A DNA stretch of 53,965 bases from Bacillota bacterium (GTDB lineage: Bacteria > Bacillota_I > Bacilli_A > Erysipelotrichales > Erysipelotrichaceae), in NCBI GenBank assembly GCA_023249475.1, contig JAHFCO010000012.1, positions 1 through 53,965 on the forward strand. Reading direction: 5' to 3'. Numbering within the stretch: the first letter of the stretch is position 1; the number at the start of each line of letters is the position of its first letter. The notes below the pieces were generated by a model that saw only the letters and a program-made list of their open reading frames with translations, did not search any database and was not told the origin of the DNA. Shown piece after piece: positions 32,337 through 40,548 of this stretch. The position numbers and the translations under genes were made by a program.

Positions 32337-32787
32337 CGGGATTCTCCTTGTTGTAGTCGGATAAGATGGCATTCGCCTTGGATAAAAGGGTAAACAGACT
32401 CAAGACTTCTTCCGGGCTGAACGCATCCATCAAACGTCGGACACGGTCGGAATAACAGCCGAATCCGTTTTTAAACTCGCGCACGGGCCCTTCCTGCAGG
32501 ACGATCTTCGTGCGACGACGGTCGCTGAAGTCGAACTCGCGCCGAATCAACCCCTTGCTTTCCAGTTCGTTGAGGATCGGCGTCAGGGCGGGACGCGAAA
32601 GGTTCAATTCCTTACTGAGCTCGGACGGGACCAAACTGGTCTCCCCCGACATGTGGCGATGGCCCAACACCATCAGCACCATCATTTCGCTGGGACGCAG
32701 TTTCGCATCCTTGGGTTTGGGCCGGTTGAGACGGGAGAAACGATGGATCTGGTCCATCAATTGGTCAAGCGTGATTTCTTGGGACAT
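32320..32787 (-). CDS. MarR-family regulator of the ABC exporter
   Basis: A 155-residue winged-helix protein (VPSELSKELNLSRPALTPILNELESKGLIRREFDFSDRRRTKIVL gives the recognition helix and wing). GGAGGTGTC precedes ATG. Just upstream is a near-consensus promoter with an inverted repeat between the promoter and the start codon, as expected for self-repression released by a drug-like ligand. The exporter genes overlap its end. Confidence 0.9.
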   Translation of the reverse strand: MSQEITLDQLMDQIHRFSRLNRPKPKDAKLRPSEMMVLMVLGHRHMSGETSLVPSELSKELNLSRPALTPILNELESKGLIRREFDFSDRRRTKIVLQEGPVREFKNGFGCYSDRVRRLMDAFSPEEVLSLFTLLSKANAILSDYNKENPDEKSI

Positions 32788-32799
32788 GACACCTCCATA

Positions 32800-32862
32800 A
32801 ATAGTTAACTAAAATTAACTATTAACATTACCGTATTATACGCCTCTATCCTTATCTGTCAA
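32800..32862 (-). promoter_or_regulatory. Promoter and MarR operator for marR-ABC operon
   Basis: On the minus strand, TTGACA (32857-32862), a 16-base spacer and TATAAT (32835-32840) make a near-perfect promoter. Downstream lies AATAGTTAA-N6-TTAACTATT (32800-32823, plus-strand reading), an inverted repeat placed over the early transcribed region. The half TTAACTATTAA (32815-32825) is identical to the one at 24157-24167. Confidence 0.75.
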
Positions 32863-32872
32863 CCCCGATGAT

Positions 32873-32896
32873 AAAAAAGGCTGACTTTCGTCAGCC
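32873..32896 (-). terminator. Terminator of the ABC-2-type transporter operon
   Basis: On the minus strand GGCTGAC-GAAA-GTCAGCC (32879-32896) with a following T-run. It overlaps the stop of the permease gene. Confidence 0.87.
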
Positions 32897-34540
32897 GAGC
32901 ATCCGGGGCATCGCTTTTTCAGCGACTCGTTTGGTGAGATAGACAAGCAGGAAGTCCGATCCGATGAGGATCAGGAAAATCAGGAGGGAGACCCAGCCTT
33001 CGGTGGGAAGCTTGCCGATCAGGAAGAAGATGCCGAAGGAGAGACCGGCCGCGGGGACCATCGTGAACACCGCGTTGAGGTTCTGCTTGACGGCCGAGGC
33101 TTCTTGTTCCCACACCAGTTTGGGGTGCAGGATGTCGACGATCATCCCCAGATAATTCATGAAGACGGACGTCAATACGGAGGCCGCGAACGCGATGATG
33201 GTCAGATTCAAGGGAAGCTTGATGAACCATGCGACCGGCAGGATGAAACAGACGATCCCCAACAGGCTGATCGCCATGCCGCTGAGGACTTTGGCGCTCA
33301 TCTGGGCGAAATAGGACATCGGGATGTACTTCATGAAGTAGGCGTTTTGCCCTTCCCTGGAAATCGCGGTCGGCGTGATCAGGTTCAGACTCGTGATCAC
33401 CCAACCGAAGGCGGCGCCGCCGGCCAGGATGTAGAGCGATAACTGCGGCGTCCCCCAGGGGATGCTGTCGATGATTTGCTGGAGTTCGCTTGTGTCGCCC
33501 AGTTGCATCGAGAAGGATGCGATCATGATGCCCGGGATCAACACCGCGGAAAGGACGCAGTTCATCAGGTAGATCGGCGTGCGGAACAAGAGTTTCAATT
33601 CTTTCAGCGTATAGGTCAGGATGACGTTGCCGGAAACGGTCGACTTCGAATAGGCTTTGCCCTTCAGGCGTTTCCGGTTGGCCGAGGTTTCGTTGACGCC
33701 GATCGCACCACGGAAGTACACGATCTGCGCAAGGGCGACAAACGCCACGGAAGCCAATATGACGATCCCCACATAAATCAGGGTATCCACCAGCGAAATC
33801 TTCACCAAGGCTTCGACCGCGAAGCGGATGTTGGGGATGAAGAGGTTGAAAACCGAGGTGAGCGAATTGTTGCCGCGCATCAGCAGGTCGATCAAGACAT
33901 CCTGTGAGACGGTCGCGGCGGAGCCGGCGAGGAAATTGATGCCCAGGGCCAGACCCAAGGCGAAGAAAGTGCTCAGGTAGTTGAAGAAGTCGCGGTTCTT
34001 CGCGAAAGGCACCAGCCACATGATCAACATGATCAGGATGCTCGCGAAGATCAAGGGGACCACCGGCAACAGGACCAAGACCACCAACAAGATCGGGTAG
34101 AAGGCGACCGGGGGTTGGACCTTGACGATGTAGGCGGCCAAGACGGGCAGGGCGAAGAAGAACAAGGTGAAATATTCGTAGATGACGGTGACGACGAACT
34201 TCGACGCCACGATCACCCAAGGTTGCAGGGGAAGGGCGAGCAGCGTTTCCACGTCCTTGGAGAAATAATAGACGGAGGGGACAAGGAAGATCGCGAAGAA
34301 GAAGACGGTCACCGAGACGCCCATCAGAAGCAGGGCGACGACGATGCCGGTCTGCTGGATGGGGGTGAGGATGCCGATCAGATCCTGGGTGAGGAAATAC
34401 ATGCTGGCGATGGAAGGCAGCAGCGCGATGAGGATGAAGACGGGGAGGAATCGGTTCAGCGCGCTTTTCTTTTGTTTTCCATCGGTCATGCTGAAGGTGT
34501 TCTTAAGGTTGACCTTCACCAAGGCGAGGAAGTTATGCAT
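32891..34540 (-). CDS. ABC-2-type exporter permease
   Basis: A 549-residue polytopic protein with around 12 hydrophobic segments and short loops; the helix-rich pattern, VTVFFFAIFLVPSVYYFSKDVETLLALPL near residue 75, and pairing with an ABC-2-type ATPase suggest a large ABC-2 permease. I cannot name a substrate. It overlaps the ATPase gene by eight bases. Confidence 0.82.
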   Translation of the reverse strand: MHNFLALVKVNLKNTFSMTDGKQKKSALNRFLPVFILIALLPSIASMYFLTQDLIGILTPIQQTGIVVALLLMGVSVTVFFFAIFLVPSVYYFSKDVETLLALPLQPWVIVASKFVVTVIYEYFTLFFFALPVLAAYIVKVQPPVAFYPILLVVLVLLPVVPLIFASILIMLIMWLVPFAKNRDFFNYLSTFFALGLALGINFLAGSAATVSQDVLIDLLMRGNNSLTSVFNLFIPNIRFAVEALVKISLVDTLIYVGIVILASVAFVALAQIVYFRGAIGVNETSANRKRLKGKAYSKSTVSGNVILTYTLKELKLLFRTPIYLMNCVLSAVLIPGIMIASFSMQLGDTSELQQIIDSIPWGTPQLSLYILAGGAAFGWVITSLNLITPTAISREGQNAYFMKYIPMSYFAQMSAKVLSGMAISLLGIVCFILPVAWFIKLPLNLTIIAFAASVLTSVFMNYLGMIVDILHPKLVWEQEASAVKQNLNAVFTMVPAAGLSFGIFFLIGKLPTEGWVSLLIFLILIGSDFLLVYLTKRVAEKAMPRMLG

Positions 34541-35255
34541 TGCGTGTAACCTCGAGGAAGATCTCCTCCAGACTCATGTCGACATAGTCCTTCTTCAGGT
34601 CTTCGAGGGTACCGAAATAAAAGATCTTCCCCTTGTTGATGATGGCGACTTTGCTGCACAGTTTTTCGGCGACTTCCAAGACATGGGTCGAAAAGAAGAC
34701 GGTCTTGCCTTCGTTGGCATGGGCGCGCATCATTTCCTTCAGTGCGAACGCGGATTGGGGATCCAATCCCGTCAAGGGTTCATCGAGGATCCAGATGTTG
34801 GGGCTATGCACCAACACCCCCATGACGACGATCTTCTGGCGCATCCCGTGCGAATAGGACAGGATCTTATCGTTCAGCGCAGCCGCCATTTCGAAGGTTT
34901 CGGCCAACCGTTGGATCCGTTCGCGGCGGTCCGCTTCGCTGACATCGTAGATGTCGGCCATGAAATTGAGGTATTCGATGCCTTTTAACCGCAGGAAAAC
35001 ATCGGGGTTGTCGGTGACCAGGCCGAACTGGCGTTTCGCTTCGATGGGTTGCTGGACGATGTCGATCCCGTTGAGAAGCACCCTCCCCGTATCGGGGGAA
35101 AGGATGCCGGTCATCATTTTGATGGTGGTGGTTTTCCCGGCGCCGTTGGGGCCGATGAACCCGATGATCTCCCCGTCCTGGACGGTCAGGGAAATGTTGT
35201 CGACCGCTTTGACTTTGCCGGAATAGACTTTGGTTACGTTTTCGATTTGAATCAT
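34533..35255 (-). CDS. ABC-2-type transporter ATPase
   Basis: A 240-residue ATPase. Walker A is GPNGAGKTT, the signature is the variant LSYSHGMRQKIVVMG and Walker B is IWILDEPLTGLD, followed by the STHVLEVAEKLC H-loop. The signature resembles the ABC-2 (CcmA/NatA) branch. AGGAGGAAACC precedes ATG. It starts nine bases after the SdpI-like gene and overlaps the permease by eight. Confidence 0.93.
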   Translation of the reverse strand: MIQIENVTKVYSGKVKAVDNISLTVQDGEIIGFIGPNGAGKTTTIKMMTGILSPDTGRVLLNGIDIVQQPIEAKRQFGLVTDNPDVFLRLKGIEYLNFMADIYDVSEADRRERIQRLAETFEMAAALNDKILSYSHGMRQKIVVMGVLVHSPNIWILDEPLTGLDPQSAFALKEMMRAHANEGKTVFFSTHVLEVAEKLCSKVAIINKGKIFYFGTLEDLKKDYVDMSLEEIFLEVTRNA

Positions 35256-35264
35256 GGTTTCCTC

Positions 35265-35573
35265 CTAGAAACGGATCAGCGTCATCGCCAAGATGACGGT
35301 GAAAACACCGAAGATGATGAACGACGTCATGAAATCACGCCAAGGGATGCGCTCCTCGTTGCGGTGCATGCGCGCCGAGTAGACGTTGTAGCCGAGGTTC
35401 GCGACAACCATCCCGATGACGACCGGGAGTTTCGGTAAGGAGTAGTTCACTTTCCCGTCCAAGCCCCATTGCATCGGCAGTTGTGCAGGGAGGCTGGGGT
35501 AGAGGAAGACGACCAGGGCGACGAAGCCGACCATCATCGCATACATGATTTTTAACTGAGTGGTTTTTTTCAT
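35265..35573 (-). CDS. SdpI/DUF1648-family small membrane protein
   Basis: A 102-residue protein with three hydrophobic segments. The first loop (YPSLPAQLPMQWGLDGKVNYSLPK) matches the DUF1648 pattern in which a P...W..G motif follows helix 1. DUF1648 forms the N-terminal part of SdpI, the immunity and signalling protein for the SdpC toxin; short forms exist without known function. It is the first gene of the operon with the ABC transporter, so immunity or signalling for an exported peptide is a possibility (inference). Confidence 0.75.
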   Translation of the reverse strand: MKKTTQLKIMYAMMVGFVALVVFLYPSLPAQLPMQWGLDGKVNYSLPKLPVVIGMVVANLGYNVYSARMHRNEERIPWRDFMTSFIIFGVFTVILAMTLIRF

Positions 35574-35592
35574 AATTTCACCTCATGAAATC

Positions 35593-35621
35593 ATTATAGA
35601 CCTCCGTTTTGGCGTTTTCAA
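35593..35621 (-). promoter_or_regulatory. Promoter of the SdpI-ABC operon
   Basis: On the minus strand TTGAAA, a 17-base spacer and a perfect TATAAT, 20 bases before the start codon. GAGGTG is the ribosome-binding site. Confidence 0.83.
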
Positions 35622-35644
35622 AGGATTGTTCAAGGATTAACAAG

Positions 35645-35676
35645 AAAAAACGCCTAATTTTCAAGAATCAGGCGTT
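35645..35676 (-). terminator. Terminator of the mnmA-CPBP-recD2 operon
   Basis: On the minus strand AACGCCT (35670-35676) pairs with AGGCGTT (35649-35655), followed by TTTTTTC. The stem overlaps the recD2 stop codon. Confidence 0.83.
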
Positions 35677-37831
35677 GGGTCAGGGTCGTGTCGCGGGGTT
35701 GTTTGTCTTGGGTGGCGACGCCTTTGGCGAAGGATTCGGGTTCGCCGATCAGGATCAATGCCTTGGATGCCCGAGTGACGGCCGTGTAGATCAGACGGCG
35801 CGTCAGCATGTTGCTGTACTCGCGGACACAGGGAAGCAGGACGATGGGGTATTCGCTGCCTTGCGATTTATGGACGGAGATGCAATAGGCCAAGGTGATG
35901 TTGATGAAGGTTTCGGAAGTGTATTCCACGATCCTTCCTTCGAAATCGACGATGATCCGGTTCTGCTTGTTCTCATCCAACGCCGACGGCACGATCTCGA
36001 TCAGCGTACCGATGTCCCCGTTGTAGACGTCGTCCGTCGGCTGGTTCTTCAGCTGCAGGATCTTGTCTTGTTCACGGTAGGTCACATAGCCGACCTTCAA
36101 TTCGCGTTTCGTATTGTCCGGCGGGTTGACCATCTTCTGCATCGCATGGTTTAGTCCGTCGATGCCCGCCACGCCGGAATACTTCGGTGCCAGGATCTGG
36201 ACATCGTTGACGTTGTATCCCTTGTTGAGGGCTTCGTTGACGACGTGGAGGATGACGTTCTTGACATCATGGACCTCGCAGGGGATCCAACGGATGTCCT
36301 TGGTGAAATCCGAAGCGTCCGAATGGCCTTGGCGGATCCGGTGGGCCAGTTCGATGACATCCGAGCCTTCTTTCTGGCGATAGATGTGCGAAAGGGCGAT
36401 GACAGGGAAGCGCGAACTCAGGATCAAGTCGCGCAAAGTGCTTCCCGGAGCGACCGGGGGCAACTGGTCGCGGTCGCCGACGATCAGGATCTTCTTGAAC
36501 TGCGCGCCCGCTTTCAGCAATTGGGCGAACAACCACGGGTCGACCATGGAGAATTCGTCGATGATGATCATGTCGATGCTTAAGGGGTCGGTTTCGTTCT
36601 TTCCGAAAGTGTTGGATTCGAGGTCCCATTTCAGAAGACTGTGGATCGTGAAGGAATCCGCGCCGGTCAACTCGCTCATCCGCTTCGCCGCCCGGCCCGT
36701 CGGGGCGCAGCACGCGACGCTGGCGGAAGGGTGGAGGTATTTGAAGAGGGCGATCATGGCACCGACGACCGTGGTCTTTCCTGTGCCGGGTCCCCCGGTC
36801 AGGATCGTACAGGGTTCATCGAAAAAGGTCTTGATCGCCGTGACCTGGCTTTCATCGTACAAAATGCCCTTGGCTTCCTGCAGGGCGGATAAGCCCGATT
36901 CCAAGGCATAGGGGTCATAGGGGTCCAGCAAGGCCAAAGGGAAGGTATCGAAGTAGCGCGCGATCGTCAGTTCGCTGTCGAACTGGGTGGGATGGTAGAT
37001 GCGGTTTTCTTCGCGGATCAGTTTTCCTTCTTCGACGCATCCTTCGATCGTCGCTTCCGGATCGAAGTCGATCCCGTAGAGTTGGCGCACCAACACGTCG
37101 ACCAAGCGGTCGAAGACGACATAACTATCCCCGCTGCGCATGCATTCTTCCATGACGCAGGAGGTCGCGGCGGCTTTGACGCGCCGCGGGTCATCGAGTT
37201 CGATCCCCATCGACAAGCCGAGCTTATCCGCCGTCTTGAATCCGATCCCGTCGACCTCGTCGACCAAACGGTACGGATTCTCCTGGATCAAGGTCAACAC
37301 TTTGGGACCGTAGATGCGGTCCAGCCGCATGATGTTTCGTATCCCGAGTCCATGGGTCGTGAAGAAGCGGATCGCTTCTTCCTGGTCGCCCGGAAGCACC
37401 AACCCCTCTCTGACCGCTTGTTTCTTTTTCGGCGTGGTGCCGGCGATCCCGTCAAGCAAGTCCGGGTCGTCGCGCAACAGATACAAGGCGCGATCCCCCA
37501 AGGTGTCCACGACGGTCTGAGCGTATTTGCGGCCGATCCCGGGAAAGAGCGGGGAACTCAAGTACGCGACGACGCTTTGCGCATCGGTCGGCAAGACCCT
37601 GCGCGCGGATTGGACCACGAACTGCATCCCGAAACGGGGATGTTCCTTGTATTCGCCGACCAACGTATAAAGGACATCCTTCACCAGTGCGGGGAAATAG
37701 CCGGTGATCGTGATGTCCTTTTCGGTCAATTCATAAAGACGGAATTTCGCCACGGTGAAAGAATTGCTTTCGCTGCGGAAGATGACCGTCCCGATTTTCC
37801 CTGTGATTTCATCGCCTTCGTACATAGCCAC
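35654..37831 (-). CDS. recD2: RecD2-like ATP-dependent DNA helicase
   Basis: A 725-residue superfamily 1B 5'-3' helicase. It has an N-terminal OB/RecD2 domain (VPT-like region), HhH-type segment, Walker A GGPGTGKTT, motif II IIIDEFSMVD and motifs GDRDQLPPV and C-terminal UvrD-like YTAVTRASKALILIG. It acts in DNA repair and recombination without RecB/RecC. The GTG at 37831 or ATG 37825 are both possible; GGGG lies upstream. Last gene of the operon started by mnmA. Confidence 0.95.
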   Translation of the reverse strand: MAMYEGDEITGKIGTVIFRSESNSFTVAKFRLYELTEKDITITGYFPALVKDVLYTLVGEYKEHPRFGMQFVVQSARRVLPTDAQSVVAYLSSPLFPGIGRKYAQTVVDTLGDRALYLLRDDPDLLDGIAGTTPKKKQAVREGLVLPGDQEEAIRFFTTHGLGIRNIMRLDRIYGPKVLTLIQENPYRLVDEVDGIGFKTADKLGLSMGIELDDPRRVKAAATSCVMEECMRSGDSYVVFDRLVDVLVRQLYGIDFDPEATIEGCVEEGKLIREENRIYHPTQFDSELTIARYFDTFPLALLDPYDPYALESGLSALQEAKGILYDESQVTAIKTFFDEPCTILTGGPGTGKTTVVGAMIALFKYLHPSASVACCAPTGRAAKRMSELTGADSFTIHSLLKWDLESNTFGKNETDPLSIDMIIIDEFSMVDPWLFAQLLKAGAQFKKILIVGDRDQLPPVAPGSTLRDLILSSRFPVIALSHIYRQKEGSDVIELAHRIRQGHSDASDFTKDIRWIPCEVHDVKNVILHVVNEALNKGYNVNDVQILAPKYSGVAGIDGLNHAMQKMVNPPDNTKRELKVGYVTYREQDKILQLKNQPTDDVYNGDIGTLIEIVPSALDENKQNRIIVDFEGRIVEYTSETFINITLAYCISVHKSQGSEYPIVLLPCVREYSNMLTRRLIYTAVTRASKALILIGEPESFAKGVATQDKQPRDTTLTQRLILEN

Positions 37832-37833
37832 CC

Positions 37834-38553
37834 CTACGCCAGCATCGCCAAGATCATACTGACGGAATTATAGATAAAGTGAAGCAGGATCGCCCCGTAG
37901 AGGTTCCCCGTTTTCTCATACGCGACGCAAAGGAAGACCCCTAACGTTCCATACAACGGGAGGAACCAAAGTTCGGTCCAATTCCCCATCGACAAGGCGA
38001 CGCTGATGTGGATCAGCGCAAACGATAGGGAACTAAGAAGGATGGGCAACCAAAAGTAACCCTTGGACCTGAAATAACGGTAGAACGCACCCCGGAAGAC
38101 CAATTCCTCGACGATCGGTGCGAAGACGATCGTCAACGCCAACGTGAACATCGGGGACTGGGTGAACAATTGGTCGATCGCGTTCTCGTTGCCCGGCATC
38201 GCTTGTCCGCTGACCCACATCGTCGCCATCGCGACCGCGATGGAAGTCAGATACATGAGCGGGAAGATGACCCAGGGGGTCAACAGCGTCTTGGTGAAGT
38301 TATGGCGTAGACCGACCAAGGATTCCTTCAGTAAAGGCAAGGCGATCCACACCGTGGTCACGAAAGTGACGGTGTGAAGTACGATCAAAGCCCAAAGCGG
38401 GAAGTCCACGGCTTCCGGTTGAAGCCCCAAGACCACAAACGAGAGCAGGAAAGGATAGACGAATTGGTGGCCGATGAAATAGTTCGCCGCCAAAAGGAAG
38501 GCGCGGCCGAGGCCGAAGCGCAAAGAAGGGAGATCGAGTTCGGGGTTACGCAT
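37834..38553 (-). CDS. CPBP-family intramembrane metalloprotease
   Basis: A 239-residue protein with about eight helices. The signatures are EELVFRGAFYRYFR (EExxxR), the histidine in FALIHISVAL, and HFIYNSVS (HxxxN). These are the zinc-binding residues of CAAX-type proteases (ABI/CPBP). Function can be bacteriocin self-protection or peptide maturation; no target is obvious. It lies between recD2 (3 bases) and mnmA (8-base overlap). Confidence 0.92.
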   Translation of the reverse strand: MRNPELDLPSLRFGLGRAFLLAANYFIGHQFVYPFLLSFVVLGLQPEAVDFPLWALIVLHTVTFVTTVWIALPLLKESLVGLRHNFTKTLLTPWVIFPLMYLTSIAVAMATMWVSGQAMPGNENAIDQLFTQSPMFTLALTIVFAPIVEELVFRGAFYRYFRSKGYFWLPILLSSLSFALIHISVALSMGNWTELWFLPLYGTLGVFLCVAYEKTGNLYGAILLHFIYNSVSMILAMLA

Positions 38554-39691
38554 GCATGGCCTCCGTGATCCGAAGATCCAGTGTTTTTTCGTTTAGATAG
38601 ACGTCTTCGATCACGCCTCCGCCCAGACAAACTTCACCTTGGTAGAAAACCGCTTCCTGACCCGGGGTGACGGAGGAAATAGGATGGTCGAAGCGGACTT
38701 CAAGCAAGCCGTCTTCACGGGTATGGATCGTGACGGGATGGTCGCTCTGTCGGTAGCGGAACTTCGCCGTGACGTGAACCGGCAAGTTTAACTCAAGATC
38801 GTTGAACCAATTCAGCTTCGAAACCGTGCACTGGTCGGAAAACAACCAGGGGTTGTCCTCCTTGCGCGCCACGTAGAGTTCATTCTGATGGATGTCTTTC
38901 CCGACCACGAACCAGGGTCCCAAGTCCCCGCCGATCCCCAAGCCCTTGCGCTGTCCGATCGTATAGTAGAGAACGCCTTGGTGTTGCCCCAACGGCTGTT
39001 TGGTTTGGATATCGATGATCTTCCCGCTTTTGGCAGGTAAATAGTTTTTCAGGAATTCACGGAAGTTACGCTCCCCGATGAAGCAGATCCCGGTCGAATC
39101 TTTCTTGGTCGCGACATCCAGCCCCAAATGCAAGGCGATCTTGCGCACTTCTTCCTTCTTCATCTCCCCGATCGGAAACAAGGTATGACGTAGCGCCTCT
39201 TTGGGCATCTGGCATAGGAAATACGTTTGATCCTTATTCGTATCGACGGCCCGCAACAATTCGCTGTGGTCGTCAAAATGCGCGACCCGTGCGTAATGCC
39301 CGGTCGCCAGCCAATCGAAGCCCATCTTCTTCGCGAAATCATAGAAGGCGGCGAACTTGATGTGTTGGTTGCATAGGATGTCGGGATTGGGTGTCCTTCC
39401 ACGCCGGTATTCGTCCAAGAACACGGTGAAAACATCGTCCCAGTATTCCTTGACGAAATCGACACGATGGAGTTTCAATCCCAATTTATCCGCGACGGCC
39501 TTCGCATCGTCGTAGTCTTTTTCCTGCGAGCAGACATCGTCGGCGATCGTCGGGTTTCCAAGAATATCGTTGTTGGTGAGGGAATCCCAGTTCCGCATGA
39601 ACGCGCACTCGACCTCGTGGCCTTGCTGTTTCAGCACATACGCGGCGACGGCGGAATCCACGCCTCCCGACAACCCAAGTAGTATTTTCAT
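38546..39691 (-). CDS. mnmA: tRNA-specific 2-thiouridylase
   Basis: Thiolates U34 in tRNA-Lys, -Glu and -Gln using sulfur from a persulfide. The 381-residue product has the PP-loop LLGLSGGVDSAVAA at the start, the catalytic cysteine pair region LCNQHIKF and STGICFIGERNF, and the C-terminal beta domains. GAGGTG precedes ATG 39691. The -10 TGATATAAT is nearby. It heads the operon with the CPBP and recD2 genes. Confidence 0.96.
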   Translation of the reverse strand: MKILLGLSGGVDSAVAAYVLKQQGHEVECAFMRNWDSLTNNDILGNPTIADDVCSQEKDYDDAKAVADKLGLKLHRVDFVKEYWDDVFTVFLDEYRRGRTPNPDILCNQHIKFAAFYDFAKKMGFDWLATGHYARVAHFDDHSELLRAVDTNKDQTYFLCQMPKEALRHTLFPIGEMKKEEVRKIALHLGLDVATKKDSTGICFIGERNFREFLKNYLPAKSGKIIDIQTKQPLGQHQGVLYYTIGQRKGLGIGGDLGPWFVVGKDIHQNELYVARKEDNPWLFSDQCTVSKLNWFNDLELNLPVHVTAKFRYRQSDHPVTIHTREDGLLEVRFDHPISSVTPGQEAVFYQGEVCLGGGVIEDVYLNEKTLDLRITEAMHA

Positions 39692-39734
39692 CGCTTCACC
39701 TCAAATCTTGTTTATTATATCATAAAGACGGGAA

Positions 39735-39758
39735 GAAAAAAGCGACCGCTGGGATCGC
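39735..39758 (-). terminator. Terminator of the spx-like gene
   Basis: On the minus strand GCGATC-CCAGC-GGTCGC, with one G-U pair, is followed by TTTTTTC. It lies between spx and mnmA. Confidence 0.75.
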
Positions 39759-39769
39759 CGTTTCATGAC

Positions 39770-40237
39770 TTATTTGGAAAGGCCGAGGGAACCGGCGACA
39801 CCGGGTCCGTCACCTTTGCGGACATGCCCGCAGGTGGGGTAGTTGGGACAGTTGGCATCGCAGGAGCTGATGGCGATGTTGCGCAGTTCGGCAGGGATGA
39901 ACGCACCGATTTCTTCTTCATCGTAACCGACCAGGAAATTCCGTTCATTCAAGATGATGGGGCGCTTCAATACGGAAGGGTTCTGTTGGATGAAACGGAC
40001 AAGTTCCTTGATGGAAAGTTCGTCCAGGTCGATCTTGCTTTCCTGGATGATCTTCGAACGTTTCGAGATGATGTCTTCCGTACCGTTTTCGCTACGCATC
40101 AATAAGTGCTTGATTTCGTTCTCGTTGAGCAGGGTAGAGAAAATGTTTTTTTCGATGAATTTCAAATTCCGGTCTTTCAGCCACTGTTTGACTTTGCGGC
40201 ATGAGGCGCAACCGGGCGAGGTGTAGACAACGATCAT
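39770..40237 (-). CDS. spx: Spx/ArsC-family regulator with C-terminal cysteine tail
   Basis: A 155-residue protein matching Spx: CASC redox switch at C10-C13, NIFSTLLNENEIKHLLMRSENGTEDIIS, KRPIILNERNFLVGYDEEEIGAF. Spx binds the alpha-C-terminal domain of RNA polymerase and changes transcription under thiol stress. Residues 121-155 extend past the usual 131-residue end and carry C126, C130, C136 and H138, a pattern fit for zinc or a redox switch. AAAGGAGG lies nine bases before ATG. It has an extended -10 promoter (40261-40266 on minus) and a Fur-box match about 60 bases upstream. Confidence 0.9.
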   Translation of the reverse strand: MIVVYTSPGCASCRKVKQWLKDRNLKFIEKNIFSTLLNENEIKHLLMRSENGTEDIISKRSKIIQESKIDLDELSIKELVRFIQQNPSVLKRPIILNERNFLVGYDEEEIGAFIPAELRNIAISSCDANCPNYPTCGHVRKGDGPGVAGSLGLSK

Positions 40238-40303
40238 TGGGAGGGACCTCCTTTTGCATTATTATATCATGTACCTTACATTTTGAAAGTGGTATTTGGT
40301 CAA

Positions 40304-40322
40304 AATAATGAAAATCATTCTC
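40304..40322. promoter_or_regulatory. Fur-box-like site
   Basis: AATAATGAAAATCATTCTC matches the classic 19-base Fur box GATAATGATAATCATTATC at 16 of 19 positions, and 7-1-7 spacing TGAAAAT-C-ATTCTCA (40309-40323) is also clear. It lies about 60 bases upstream of the spx start of transcription and about 230 bases upstream of the trpS leader. PerR or Zur sites look similar. Confidence 0.55.
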
Positions 40323-40370
40323 ATTTTCACAGCGCTTTCATCCTAATAACGCAGAAATATGTGAAGGGAG

Positions 40371-40391
40371 GAAGAATCAAGCATATTCTTC
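40371..40391 (+). other. Gene-free stretch 40323-40510 with one hairpin
   Basis: Between the Fur box and the trpS promoter no open reading frame with a ribosome-binding site is seen. The one clear structure is GAAGAAT-N7-ATTCTTC (40371-40391). It is not followed by a real T-run. A small RNA under the Fur site is possible, but no promoter is convincing. Confidence 0.35.
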
Positions 40392-40513
40392 AGTGTTTCG
40401 TTTGATTTTGCCATTCATTCATTCCAATAACGATGGTTCGAGCCAATCCAATCGGGTGGATTCTCAGGAAAAACTTGGTTCAACAACCGATTCCATCGAT
40501 GCAGGGTTGCGGC

Positions 40514-40542
40514 TTGCATTAATCGTCCGTTCATGGTTAAAT
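40514..40542 (+). promoter_or_regulatory. Promoter of the trpS T-box leader
   Basis: TTGCAT (40514-40519), a 17-base spacer and TTAAAT (40537-40542). Confidence 0.65.
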
Positions 40543-40548
40543 ATCCTA

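Noticed and set aside
32919-34220. 433-residue open frame on the same strand as the ABC-2 permease
   Set aside because: Overlaps the permease in another frame. The permease frame has real membrane helices and a start coupled to the ATPase; this frame is arginine- and histidine-rich without motif.
40283-40311. Plus-strand promoter TTGAAA-17-TAATGA over the Fur box
   Set aside because: The -35 fits but the -10 matches the consensus at only two positions, so a Fur-controlled small RNA is not annotated.
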